Shown here: positions 38,660-50,256 of the stretch, in pieces | Numbering within the stretch: position 1 is the first letter of the stretch | Layout: each line of letters opens with the position of its first letter | Source: Apostichopus japonicus | Lineage: Eukaryota > Echinodermata > Holothuroidea > Aspidochirotida > Stichopodidae | NCBI RefSeq assembly: GCF_037975245.1 | Contig: NC_092579.1 | Span: 18,436,678-18,500,677 of the forward strand | Direction: 5' to 3' | Length of the DNA stretch: 64,000 bases | The notes under the pieces: model-generated | What the model saw: only the letters and a program-made list of their open reading frames with translations | Told to the model about the DNA's origin: nothing | The model's database searches: none | Translations under genes and position numbers: made by a program

Positions 38660-39010
38660 ATGCCCCCATGTTAAATCGGTCACTGTGGTTAAAATTCCCA
38701 AATGTTGGCTATGCAGTGGCCTACGAACCCCTTCCTTTTTTTGTGATTCTAGCAATGCCATTGACATATTCTACTATGTTATTTGTAAAGAGGGTAATTA
38801 TGTAGGTGAAAAAGGCTCTCGGTTCCGCTTACGATTTAATATCCACACACACAAAAAAATCATTTCGTGATAATTTTGCAGGATTCTTCGTTTCCGATCA
38901 TTTCAATCTTCATAGACATTCCTTCAAAAACCTGAATACATATATATTATATATCAGTTTTATATTTGAAAGAGGACAGTCGCGTCAAAACTAGAAATTA
39001 AACGAAAACC
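38660..39010 (+). pseudogene. Penelope-like GIY-YIG remnant 2
   Basis: First frame: PKCWLCSGL and SSNAIDIFYYVICKEGNYVG. After a frameshift in the A-run near 38855 a second frame carries SDHFNLHRHSFKNL and a charged end (FERGQSRQN). The order cysteine knuckle, YYVICK..YVGE, then HFN..HS..NL is that of the Penelope-like GIY-YIG endonuclease domain. Frameshifted, so inactive. Same strand as the remnant at 11641 but 27 kb away. Confidence 0.68.
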
Positions 39011-39630
39011 CAAAATAATCTGCAGGTTTTAATACCAATATATGAACAGTTCGAGTTTTAGTCTTTTCCCAATTTTATTTAGCGTTATTAAAAATGTCCA
39101 TAGGGAATTAAAAAAATTACATTTAACCAAGCTTGGCAACTGCATTTAAATATATCTTGGCTGATATTATGAAATCATACATCGACTCCTTTAAGTGAAA
39201 TTTGAGTGATACGAATGAAAGTCAATTATGGGAATTGAATCGGTTGATTAAGACAGCGATCTAGTCTCTCGACACGTCTAATGTTATTTAAGATTTTCGG
39301 ATAGCAAGTTAGTAGTATTGCAAATGTTTTGAAACAAAATCTTCTTTACAACTTCATTAACGCATGCCAGTTATATTTACTGCAAATTATAACAAATTAA
39401 TAAAGAATCGCCAAAAGGCATAAAGATTTGAAAGTGACGTAGGTTGGGATCCCCTGTCGGAGACGGAGTCCAAAAAAGCACCAAACTAGTTCAAATAGCT
39501 GACCCGCCAGGAGATGCATGTGCGTCATTGGCCGAGTCGTATTTGAGACGGTTGCCATGGAAATGGCAATAAGGATAGAAATTTTGTTAGGTACACAACT
39601 GCACGGTTTGTTTAAATATTCCCAAGTTCG

Positions 39631-40211
39631 TTAAAGGAATAGTTCAGGTGTCACAAATGTTTATCTTATATGAAAGAGGACAATAAAAAACCCAATAGTG
39701 AAGAAATTATTCAAATATTTTTTTCCGTTTAGGAGATATTCAAGTTTAAAGTTCTGTCTGATTGTGTAGAAACTGCTGAAATCAGACTAGCTGTGACGTC
39801 ATATCCTCGCATTCCTGAAAAGTCTTTGCTATTTTATTAAAATATTTTGTAAGATTTTATGACTTACTACCAAAATATACGTCAGGAGATTTCTTATGTG
39901 TCAAGGGAAGTATTTGAGATTTAACATCTGAAGAATGTTTGATTATATTCTTTTAGATTTGTGAAAAAAAAGTGTAATTATTTTTTAATGAAATATATTG
40001 ACCCCATGTTAAGGAAGTGAGGATGTGACATCACACCCTCACAGTTAGTCTTTCTACACCAGTCATTTGCAAAGAAATTTGAAATCTTCAAAATGTGATA
40101 TCTCCTTAACGGAGAATGATATATCTTGGTAGTTTCTTCACTATTCTGTTTGTCTTTTTAAGCTCTTTCATACAAAGATAGACATGTCAGACACCTGAAC
40201 CAATCCTTTAA
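39631..40211. mobile_element. TTAA-flanked foldback MITE, T2/Kolobok-like
   Basis: Left end TTAAAGGAATAGTTCAGG, right end the inverse of TTAAAGGATTGGTTCAGG. The inversion continues for at least 115 bases (GTATGAAAGAG, AATAGTGAAGAAA, GGAGATAT blocks), and weaker inversion reaches the centre (GTGACGTCATATCCTCGC against GATGTGACATCAC). The TTAA duplication and TTAAAGG(R)(R) ends match, from memory, the T2 group of the Kolobok superfamily. 581 bp, non-coding. Confidence 0.82.
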
Positions 40212-40799
40212 CTTTTTTTGATATCCATATCTGGATTTAGAAACCGAAAACATGTAACAGACTACACATTTTTTTTTCTTGACTTCACCCGTGCAGTTTT
40301 TATCTAATATGTTTTGTTATTTTCTCTGTGATTTTTTGCAGGATTCACTAATAATCATTTATTCATATTTTTTCGAGCAGCTGCAGGGATCACTACAACT
40401 TTACCTAATGTAAGATGAATTAAAGATGACGGATTAACACAAGAAGCACGTTTGTAGCATTATGATATGTGTATCGTTTGACTTTGGTGGCGGGAGGGAG
40501 TTGGTGGGGGGTCAAGGTGACTTTCAATATATCGCAGAATTGATGTCACTTAAAATGGTAGATGGTATCTGTAGTAAGATTGTTGGAATGAGACGATTAA
40601 GTCAAGCTGTTGCCTGCATTGTCGTACATGTGGCCCGTTAAGGACACACCGGTGTTGAGCATAATGATTTACTTGGTAAATGTCTAAAGGTTAAAATCTA
40701 AGAAACCTAACGTCAGTCGCCTGAACTTTCTCTACTGTTTTTTGGGAGATGTAGGTTTACCAAACAATGGCGTGTATTGAAAATGAGTATTAGAGGCTA

Positions 40800-41345
40800 T
40801 GGTTACTCGTCTATACTAACAACTATTGCTTGAAGCAGACGTAGTACTCATATAGTGAATCTGTACTCAGACTCAGTATTCTAAAATGTCGCCCTCACTA
40901 TTTTGGTACTCGTATACGCCGACTCGGGTTCATTTTTGTAATCTAATAAGGAGTACTCATACTCGCGCTTATCAGTGGCGTTCTAAGCTTCCAAGTGGAA
41001 GCGGGGGTCCGCCCAGGGTATCATTCAGGGGGCGGCATGTCACAGCCCTCCCCCCGCCCGCCCCCCCCCCCAATGTTTCCCTTTTCTTGTAAATCATTGT
41101 GTTATCATTTCAAAGCTTTGCCAAAGATGGCACCATTTTTGCATCTAAGCCACCTTACGTAAACAACCCCCTCCCCCTCCCAATTTGATCCTTTCCCCAG
41201 GACGGCAACAAAGGAAAGTCAGCCCCGAGTGCCAACTATTCTAGGTACTCCATTTGGGTGTTTAGAGCCTCCTACTGGTACCGGTACTCATACCATTTGG
41301 AATTCTTTTTGTACTCGTAATCATGCTGTGGTACTCGCACTGCAA
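40800..41345 (+). repeat. Cryptic GTACTC(A/G)TA repeat interrupted by unrelated sequence
   Basis: GTACTC occurs repeatedly at 40830-40965 and again at 41240-41340. The intervening ~260 bases are G/C-run-rich (starting CAGTGGCGTTCTAAG at 40974) and contain a GATGGCACCATTTTTGCAT block similar to part of the 15600 MITE. Confidence 0.55.
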
Positions 41346-41892
41346 TGTCTGTTTACGATGACTTTCACTTGAAATAAATCTTTACGTAAAAAAGCTGTAT
41401 TTTTATGATGCAGTAAACTTGTAATCACTTCAGCGAACCATGTGATGTTTCTTATATCTAAATGATCTGAGAGATGTACTTGATTTGACATGTTCTTATC
41501 AAAGAATCAACTGTACCTCCTATAGTAGGGATAGCCGAGTTATCAATCGTTTCCGTGTAATATGTAAATGCTGAATTCAATCATGGTGATGTCTTCTTGA
41601 TGCAACTCTGTATTATTTCATTTTGTAACCTATTGTCTTGCCTGATGTCATTATTTCGCTGCAAATTTCTACGTCCGAACTATGAAGAAGCAACTTGTGT
41701 TTTGCATGAACCTTTTATTTCCGACACCGGAGGGAGGGAGAGGGGGAGTGGGAGGGGGAGGGGGAGGGGGAGCTCAGGAATGGTTTCAAGCTGGCGTGGT
41801 GTCGCGACAGTCGTAAATTTATACACCGCTGAACAGTGCTGTCTCTAGGACCATTCAACGTCACACTTAATCTATCAAATATATACAGTGAC

Positions 41893-42040
<148 letters not shown>

Positions 42041-42717
42041 AGCAACTTTTTTGGACGTTCATTACCTATACCAATCAATTTGACATTAAAAACCAATATA
42101 TATGATATTCAAAAGAACCGTAGTGTATTAATGTGGTCGAAAATCGTGGGAAATGTGTCACGTGGCCTCTCATAAAAACACCATTTCTAGTCTCTAGATT
42201 ATTTAGGTTGAAGTTGCTTTACAACTTTCTCAAAGGACAACACCAATAATTTCATCTCCTTAAAGTCACTTTGTCACGTTCACACCCCTTCTAATTTATT
42301 ATCACTTTTTTCTTTTACTCTTTTTGTAAAAGCATCTGGAATTTGGGTTCTATTTGCAATAATCTCGCGATATCATCCTTGATCGAAAATCAAACTATAA
42401 TGTATTTCAACATAATATTTGTGTCATTAATTCATCAAAATCGCCAAAAAAAAAAAAACAATGAAATAAGACGCTTGCAATGAACCAATCAAGCACAACA
42501 ATATATTATTTTATACACCATACCAAATATTCCCATGTCAGATGTATAAAGGTTGTATCGATACTCACCCGCCTTTGTTCAGAAACATTAGTGTGTATAG
42601 GAACAGTCTAGTACCATCCCAGATGCACGGATATACTATAATACCCCCCAGATATAAAGTTTTCCAAAGTCTTCGAGTTCTTTGGCAAAATTTGTAGACA
42701 TGATAATCTGCAGCATT

Positions 42718-42852
42718 CTACGGTCCCTTCTTCAAAACTGCTTCTTCTGTAGGGAAGAAAGCAATTCCTACCTCCTGAGGTTCTCCGCCTCCGGGTGTTT
42801 CCAAATTCTTAATTGAGTTATCGTTTTCTTTCTTCTCTTTCTCCAGGGTTTT
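42718..42852 (-). CDS. Candidate 3' or internal exon, charged C-terminal segment
   Basis: Minus-strand exon after a TTCGTTTGTTTCAG acceptor. It encodes KTLEKEKKENDNSIKNLETP, then GGGEPQE, and runs on 17 more codons to a TAG. A second possibility is a donor GAG|GTAGGA after GGGEPQE (exon 42772-42852, 27 codons, phase 0-0), making it an internal exon. The highly charged, helix-prone composition is unlike random AT-rich sequence. Family not recognised. In phase with the 46139-46309 candidate. Confidence 0.42.
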   Translation of the reverse strand, partial: KTLEKEKKENDNSIKNLETPGGGEPQEVGIAFFPTEEAVLKKGP

Positions 42853-43968
42853 CTGAAACAAACGAATTTCCTATTATACTTATACTGAGGGTTGCGTGTT
42901 ATTTTCGAGGTCTTAAATATAAAAACCCCTTCACAGAATGAGGTAAAATGTATAGTAGTCCAATTAGACGCACTGCAGTATGTGTCACGTTGACTAATTT
43001 AGAAACATTCTAAAGAGATTGATAGTTGATATTTTTTTTTCAACTAAGAATTTATTCACCAATTTTTCCCCCCTACTCCGCTTTCAAAGTCATCCGTTAG
43101 CTTGGCTCGAATGAGGTATTTTGTAACATCTGAGCAAAATACTGATCCCCTTTCCAACGTTTTGATAGAAAAAAAAGAGGTATATAAAGTTAAATGATCA
43201 ATTGGTTAATATCAGTAAACAAAGAGGTACAGTTGATTTATTATGTCTTGGTTTATAGATCATCCACTATGGATGAATTATTACTTCCAACAATTGAAAA
43301 AATGTCTATACGTTGATTTCGTTCGAATTATTTCTTTGTGTGGGTTGCTGTTGTATATTGTTGTGTTTTGCAAATCGTGTTAAAGCGAGAGACCATGGTT
43401 ATGTTAATGTGTTGCATTACATTCAGTATAGATATTCAGTGTCTACGGTAACAGCATCTGCTTGTTCGCATAAATGGAATTCCCATTATCTGCATTTAAA
43501 GGCGTATATATAATAAACTTGAAATGTAATACTTTTAAATTATAAGGATGTCTCCCTGGCTTATAAGGTACTCCTAAACAAAATGAAATAAAAAACGAAT
43601 TGCAGATTTTGCAAGATTCTGAAGCCAATTATCAATATTTTATTCTGTCTCCAAATGATACAGTTACAGGTCTGTGGTGAATTGAACGTTGTTTAAACAC
43701 CATTAAATTTACCTTATAAGGCTTTTTAATGCAAATGAGAGCACAATCGTTTTGTATTTATTTAATATAGCAGCAATCATACAAGTCCAACTATAAGCTT
43801 ACAAATAAGTAAACAGTTAATGTCACTGCTTTTATTTTTTGGACAACGTGATTTGATTGGCTTAAAAAAGAAACACCTTAATTTGTAGGAATTGGCCGAA
43901 AGCACAAAATTTGAAACTATAATTTGGTGAAAATGGGGGGGGGGTTAGAAATTTCCCAATTAAAACTA

Positions 43969-43972
43969 TATA

Positions 43973-44010
<38 letters not shown>

Positions 44011-44049
44011 TTTATATATATATATATAGGCCTATATTATATATATATA

Positions 44050-44089
<40 letters not shown>

Positions 44090-44100
44090 CAAAGAGAGAG
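43969..44100. repeat. (TA)n with central TAGGCCTATA palindrome
   Basis: TA tract on both sides of TATAGGCCTATATTATA; strongly cruciform-prone. Confidence 0.95.
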
Positions 44101-45057
44101 GTGGAGAGAAAGAGAGAGGATAAATAGGAATATTCGTTCAACCTGTTAACTGATCCTCAAATACAGATGTGGTTTGTTGTTTCTCTCTTTCTTTCTTTGC
44201 ATTACTGCGATTTTCTCTGCTTTGCCTGGACTCAGTCTGCGGACATAATGTTGCCCAGAGGCTATACGAATAAAGCTGGTTGGATGAATTGCTCCATTTG
44301 ATGTATTTTTAATCCAGCTACAAGTATACTACGAAGTGATTTAATAACCAAAATGAAATTGATCCAAAGTAGAATTCACAACCGTGAATTTGATATAGAC
44401 TCGAAGAGTAACCACAATTTGTCACGAATATTAAGTATTTGTAAGAATTCGAAGTGAATATACCTGGAAATAATTATTTGAATGATTGGTGGGCCATACA
44501 AACATATGTAAGGGAGAATTTAACCTCAATTCTTAGCATGTGTTATGCCAGTATTCCACATAATTTCAAAATAAAGAATTTACAATGAGAAGAAAAAAGA
44601 GCTTTGCAGAAGAAGAAAAAGGAGAGGAAGAATAAGGACTCCTCTTTGAGTTGACTCCCAACGGGTAGTGTATAATAAGAGAACAATAAACAGTTCGACG
44701 GAAGCACAAATAAGATTCCAACTTGCATGGTTGTACAGGAAACACTATAGAAAGTTATTCCCAAAATGACTATACGGAACATTCTGTGGAACTCATGGCC
44801 AGAGGTGATGGTATAGCTACACCATGGGGTTCAGGCTTGACTCTGTATACCTGGAATGTCATATAGGAATACCTGCAACATAAATACATTCACATATATG
44901 TATTACAAGTATACACGAATACACGCTCACACACATACGAATACATATATATATGAATACATACATACACACGCATACACCCTGCATACGAATACATACA
45001 TATGAATCCACACATACGAATCCATATGGGGAAGTTAGGTTTAAATTGTTAGGTTTG

Positions 45058-45311
45058 TTTTGTATGTTTTTGTATGTATTGCATTTTAGATCCTCCTGCA
45101 AGCAGGAACTCGAGAAGAAGCCACCATTGGCTTATCAAAGCCGCAAGCTGACCGAAGTCAGTCTCTTAGATTCATATTTTAACGTCCATGATTATGAATT
45201 GTCAATTGTCAACAACTCTGTAACTGGACGACATACATTAATCTTGGAGTGACTCGAACTCGGGACCTTATGATTGAAAGGCACCGGCGTTAACCACTGA
45301 GCTAACACTCC
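45058..45311 (-). mobile_element. tRNA-derived SINE B, full copy 1
   Basis: On the minus strand the tRNA-like head starts at 45311: GGAGTGT, perfect box A TAGCTCAGTGG, then box B GTTCGAGTC and CACTCC, which pairs with the first six bases. A ~175-bp body follows (GACAATTGACAATTCATAAT, then CTGACTTCGGTCAGC) ending GAACTCCTGC-type, GGATCTAAAAT and ATACATAC. A second full copy at 53799 and a partial copy at 52965 define the boundaries. Confidence 0.88.
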
Positions 45312-46138
45312 CTTTTTTATCATTACATTTTTTATCATTATTTGTTTTATTTATTATGTTTTATTATTATAGTATATAAATATTTATCAGTATTTTTCAG
45401 TATTTGTTTTACATGCCATAAAGGGACCTACCGGGGGCCAAATGAGCTGAGTGGGTGGGCCGTGTAGGCGACTGGGGACTCTGATATAGGGACTAATAGT
45501 GAAACTGTTAGGCATGCATGAAACACATAGAAGTAATACATTTATATGTGAACCGTAGTTTCGAATTAGAATGCTACACTTTTCACGCAGGTTGAATCTT
45601 AGGAGCCCTCGACGTTTATTGCTATTCTGACAAAACTAGTGAAAACCAAAACAAACTCACTGTCATCTCATCTGCGATCGTGCATATGTGATGAGTGGTT
45701 AAAATAATCCTTATGTTCTTTTTGAACGTCATTCTAACAAAACGTGCCTAGAATCTTGAGGTTACACACTACTGACTAATGAAATCAGAAGAAATGATAT
45801 GAACATTTTGCTTTGACTAACTGAAATAGCTCATACTCTCCAGACGTTCACATTATCGTAGGTCTACTTTATTTAAAGAAGTGGAAATATTATGGGGTAG
45901 CATCCACCTCCTGTCCCCACCCCACCACCCCTCCCCCCGGGGCATCCTACAGCCCGATATGAGAGAGGGCTAACAAAATGAAAATTGTTGTTACTTTATT
46001 TGTGCTTTCCATGGTAAGTTGAAATAAAGATAATTCTCAGAAAAAAAAGCAAGATTTCTTTGGCTATCCTTCAGAGAGAAGAAGTGGAGGGAGGAAGGAA
46101 GGTTGGGGCGAGGGGAGGGAGGGGTGGGGGTGGCATAC

Positions 46139-46309
46139 CTCAGAATTTCCGTCGGGCCAGAGAGCGAAGGTTGTAGGATATAAATCTTTCGGTTTGTTAG
46201 CAAAACCCTCTTGATATATATCGGAGATAGGCAATGATGCAGCCAATTGTGAATCATAAACGATTTTCGAGTTTGTTAGCATGATTGATCTCTTGTCGGT
46301 TTCGAATCT
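46139..46309 (-). CDS. Candidate internal exon, unknown protein
   Basis: Exactly 57 codons (171 bases) between a TGTATGTCCAG acceptor and a CTGAG|GTATGC donor on the minus strand, phase 0 at both ends. The product begins RFETDKRSIMLTNSK and ends TTFALWPDGNSE; it looks protein-like but is not a family I recognise. Caution: the acceptor and first ~15 bases share a near-identical stretch with sequence upstream of the SINE copy at 50.1 kb (50068-50092). The acceptor could therefore come from a repeat. It could be joined in phase to the candidate exon at 42718-42852. Confidence 0.35.
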
Positions 46310-46738
46310 CTGGACATACAATAGCCTAGAAATTTTATGACAGTAACATACTTTGGTCAACATACCGAAAATAAAGGGCCTAGGTAGAATTCGTTATCAC
46401 GAAAGCTGCATTCAAGTTCTTACGTTAAAAATGATTACCTTTCCATCTTCATATCTAAATGGAGAAAGTAGAAGATGATGCTACAGTAAGCGATCAGTTC
46501 GAAGAAGTGATAAATAAGGTGGCTTGAAGCAATTATTTATTGCCATCACTATACTCTTGGCAATTCTAACTTCCCTGTTACTATATGCGGTGTATCTGTG
46601 TGACCATCAGCCATGAAGACAAGGATATTACCATTACACCCTTGGGATAACCAAAGTGACCTTTATTGAACGCTAGTGTGTCAGTATGGTGAATATAGGA
46701 ATAGGTTTTTCTTTTTTCCTTAGCTGACGAAGGTAGGA

Positions 46739-46762
46739 ATAAATAATAATAATAATAATAAT
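46739..46762 (+). repeat. (AAT)n microsatellite
   Basis: Eight AAT units. Confidence 0.95.
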
Positions 46763-47008
46763 GAGCTTTTCAAAATGGGTTCTCCTTATAAATTTGAGTT
46801 TTTAGTTGATTTTAACTTTCCTTCTTAATCATATGCATTTGCGGAAAGTGTATAGGCTTTCACTTCAAAGTAAATGTCAGAAGGTTACCAATTTTCTTCA
46901 ACCTTTTTTTCAACCGTTTCCAGTGTCCGGTCTGAAAAATGGATCGCAGCTCTAAGAGTGACTGGAAGATCGTCTGATAGAACTCGCAATTTGTATAACA
47001 CTCTGATA

Positions 47009-47037
47009 TAAATATATATACATAAATATAAATATAA

Positions 47038-47087
<50 letters not shown>

Positions 47088-47104
47088 TAATATATATATA
47101 TATA
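47009..47104. repeat. (TA)n microsatellite
   Basis: TA tract with AAATA variants at both ends. Confidence 0.98.
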
Positions 47105-47717
47105 CCGACTTACAAATATAATTCTATCAAATGAAGTAATTAAAGCTTAGCTTCGAGTAGAAGATGAAAGCGTAAAGCTTTCGTACGCAACTGAGGAACG
47201 AGCAATTATATATATTATCTAATTTAATTCTCAGTTATTGTAACAAATACTATGTACAATGCATTATAATACATAATGTATAGTAATACGAGACAATCAT
47301 ACAACTTTGGTTCGCATTAAGATAAACATCAAACTAACAACAACCAAGATACATTACGACATGAAAAAAGGCAGTTTACAGACTTAAACCGCTCAGTGAA
47401 TGTTATAAACACATTTATCTCAATAATAATAATAATATTAAACTGGGCACAAAAAAAAACAACATATATATGATATGTAAGTCAACTTGTTATGGTGCCT
47501 TGCCATATTTCTGTCATACCAAACAGCTATCTGATTAAAACTGTCCAATAGAATATATTTTGGTAAGGAATGAAATAGAAGCTCAGACGTAAACGCGTGT
47601 AAGCATAATGTATAGGCACAACATGTTAAAGGAGTTAATAGAAAGAAATGTACGAGACCAAAAGGCAACTATGTAGTAGCAGCGATTTCACTGTAAAGAT
47701 TCCCTGCACTGTAGAGT

Positions 47718-47719
<2 letters not shown>

Positions 47720-47808
<89 letters not shown>

Positions 47809-47819
47809 TATGTATAAAT

Positions 47820-47854
<35 letters not shown>

Positions 47855-47879
47855 CTTATACATATATTTATACATACAT
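47720..47879. repeat. (TA)n microsatellite
   Basis: About 160 bases of TA, downstream of GPCR paralogue 2. Confidence 0.98.
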
Positions 47880-48141
47880 AGAAAGAATCACACCTATTTA
47901 CGATACTATTACATTAACGTGAGAGGCCTTGAACAAGACTGCAAACCTTCAACATTTTGTTAGACTCCTTCAATAAAAAAGGAAAATAAATTCTACATTC
48001 AATGATCACACGTGCTCGAAAAATTAATAGTGCTTCATTCTCTTCCTACTTTGTTATTTTTTTATAACTTCAACGCAATTAATACCATTCTCGGATCTAG
48101 TTTCCTTTCGCGCCATATACTCTTTGTTGCTGCGGGCTCGC

Positions 48142-49149
48142 TTAATCAAAATGGCGTAGTCGTATCGATGCGGTGTCATGACGACGCCGATCTCGTCTCG
48201 ATTTTCGCCAGACATTATACTTTCTAGGTAACAATGTGTAAAGGAATGGATTAATACAACTGTTCAGATACGAAAGGATAAGCGTGATTAATCCCATGAC
48301 GTTGTTTTGATCAAACGTACTACAATGATCATAAAGTAACATCATCTGATAGATCCAAAATGGCGTAAAGCACAGCCAATAAACGCCAACGATCAATATC
48401 ACTATGGAAACAACGCCTCGTTTAGATCTCGATGCCACTGCACTGCTGTTGTGCTTCGGTCCCACTTTCACGAAATGAATACAGATCAGGAAATACGTTA
48501 AGATCATCCCGAACGATGGTATCGCAAACACGACCCAGAAGACGCCGGTGATGTAATGCCGGTGAGACTCGAAGCCTCGTGACCACATGCAAGACTCGCC
48601 GCCGTCGGTGCCAGCGACGTCGCGCAGTTCCATCATCACCGTAAATGGTGAGGCTAAGAAGAGTCCCGAAAACCAGATGACCACACACACCACTCGAGCG
48701 TAACACCAGCTCCTGTATCGATTAATAACCATCGGATTCACAAGAGCGAGATACCTTTCTAAACTGAGAACTCCTAACACGTAGACACTGACGTGCATGG
48801 TCACGATATCAATCGCTGGAATCAGTTTACAACCGAAATGACCAAATATCCATCCTTTTCTGTTAAAATTAGTCACCGTGAAGAACAGGCTCGTGAAGAC
48901 GTATAAGGCATCTGCAAGAGCCAGATGAAAGATGTACGTATTCATAGTAAAGACTGCTTTAGATAAAGTCGGATTAAACGATAAATAAATGACAACTGTA
49001 TTGCCGCACATCCCAACGATGAAGACGCACAAGAAACCAGTTACGAGGCCGATGTTAAAATAGGTATGATTTGGATCCGATTGGTAACTATTGACATCCT
49101 GGTTTGTATGAATATTTCCGCAAGGGTCGGTTTCATTGAAAGCCAACAT
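48142..49149 (-). CDS. Class A GPCR, urotensin-II/somatostatin receptor-like (paralogue 2)
   Basis: A 335-residue seven-transmembrane receptor in one frame, starting at the first in-frame ATG (codon 49147-49149, A at -3). The frame stays open for 15 more codons upstream without an ATG, to an in-frame TAG near 49201-49203. An upstream 5' exon joined through the CATAG at that point is therefore possible. Numbering from this ATG: sequons N5 and N27, N50 (1.50), D80 (2.50), C107 (3.25) with C187 in ECL2, D114 (3.32), ERY 131-133, W159, P211, CFTP 260-263 and NPFLY 300-304. The C-tail is arginine-rich. Around TM3 it matches the receptor at 24845-25876 in 25 of 37 positions counted by eye (RKGWIFG, TMHVSVY and ERY identical), so the two are paralogues. 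The third intracellular loop is short and basic. Likely a neuropeptide receptor at the cell surface; the ligand is not known. Confidence 0.92.
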   Translation of the reverse strand: MLAFNETDPCGNIHTNQDVNSYQSDPNHTYFNIGLVTGFLCVFIVGMCGNTVVIYLSFNPTLSKAVFTMNTYIFHLALADALYVFTSLFFTVTNFNRKGWIFGHFGCKLIPAIDIVTMHVSVYVLGVLSLERYLALVNPMVINRYRSWCYARVVCVVIWFSGLFLASPFTVMMELRDVAGTDGGESCMWSRGFESHRHYITGVFWVVFAIPSFGMILTYFLICIHFVKVGPKHNSSAVASRSKRGVVSIVILIVGVYWLCFTPFWIYQMMLLYDHCSTFDQNNVMGLITLILSYLNSCINPFLYTLLPRKYNVWRKSRRDRRRHDTASIRLRHFD

Positions 49150-49942
49150 CTTGCCTCCTTCGAAGACTATAGGATAATATTTCGAGTAGTTCAAGTGTTG
49201 CTATGTACGTACTCGTAATATAAGTCACGAACCAAACAATTTAGTCCCAATCAAATTGTCATTTTCCTCTCTCCGTCTTTTCCGTTGGCGCTGTTAGAGA
49301 ACAGAGTAGGAATCTTGTTTTTTATGTGATGTTGACGCAAAGTTTATGAAGGAGAAGAGCTGAGACAATCTATAACTCCAAAAGAGCGTCTCCACGTTTT
49401 GTTTTTCATTTTCGCCAGAATCATGAAGATCCCTCAATTATTGAACAGTACTGTTTTCCTTGACCATGTAAAATATTCACGGGAGCTTGTCAATGCGGTT
49501 ATCTGATGTAAACTACTTCATCACTAGCAAGAAACAACAGGAAAAAATTAAGTTACTAATGGCCATAATACTCTATGGATCAGTCGAAAGTGCTCTCCTG
49601 TTGTTCCGTGTGTCTATATAGTTTGAAATGCATACGCACGCACGAGAACCGCCTCGTCAGGGCGTCAATATTAATCATAATTTAATTTCTGTCGGTGGAG
49701 CTATGCGAGTAGGTTAACATGTCATGTTTACAATTATGGAAAGGATAGTTTACGAGGGTTGAAATTGTAACGTTTACGCAACAAGAGACTGTCGAAGTTT
49801 TGGTAAACTTGTAATAGGTCACGAACAAAATAAAAATGTAAAAAATAAAAAGTAAAAATCTTCTTAATTTAGGCCATATTTTCATTATTCAACGTTTGTC
49901 GTAAAGTATACAAAAAAGGGGTCATTTTTTTGAGTGTAAGCA

Positions 49943-50027
49943 ATTATATATATATATATAGGTCTATATATATATAGGTCTATATATATATATAGGTCTA
50001 TATATAGGTATATATATATATATATAC
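49943..50027. repeat. TA tract with AGGTCTATATATA units
   Basis: Four TAGGTCTATATAT-type units of roughly 18-20 bases. Confidence 0.9.
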
Positions 50028-50095
50028 AGGTGACAAACGCCTACAGTGGAATTACGGAAATCCTTACCGGTTTCGAACCTCTGGACATACAATCA

Positions 50096-50212
50096 GCGTC
50101 CATAGCCTAGTGGTTAGGTGTCCGCGTACAGAGCGGAAAGTCCGTGGTTCGAATCCCGGTGGAGCTGAAAGTTTTTTCACTGTTCTTGATTTTCCAACTC
50201 ATTACGATTTTC

Positions 50213-50214
<2 letters not shown>
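50096..50214 (+). mobile_element. tRNA-derived SINE A, copy 2
   Basis: Same head (box A TAGCCTAGTGG, box B GGTTCGAATCC) and same 45-bp tail as 26217-26336, with a few base differences and single-base deletions. It is followed by (TA)n at 50215-50254. The 28 bases at 50068-50092 just upstream recur at 46297-46324 and contain, on the minus strand, a further perfect box B (GGTTCGAAACC). Confidence 0.82.

Positions 50215-50254
<40 letters not shown>

Positions 50255-50256
<2 letters not shown>

Noticed and set aside
46459-46527. Plus-strand mini-ORF MEKVEDDATVSDQFEEV
   Set aside because: Acidic and plausible as a first exon, but poor start context, a stop after 22 codons and no partner exon.
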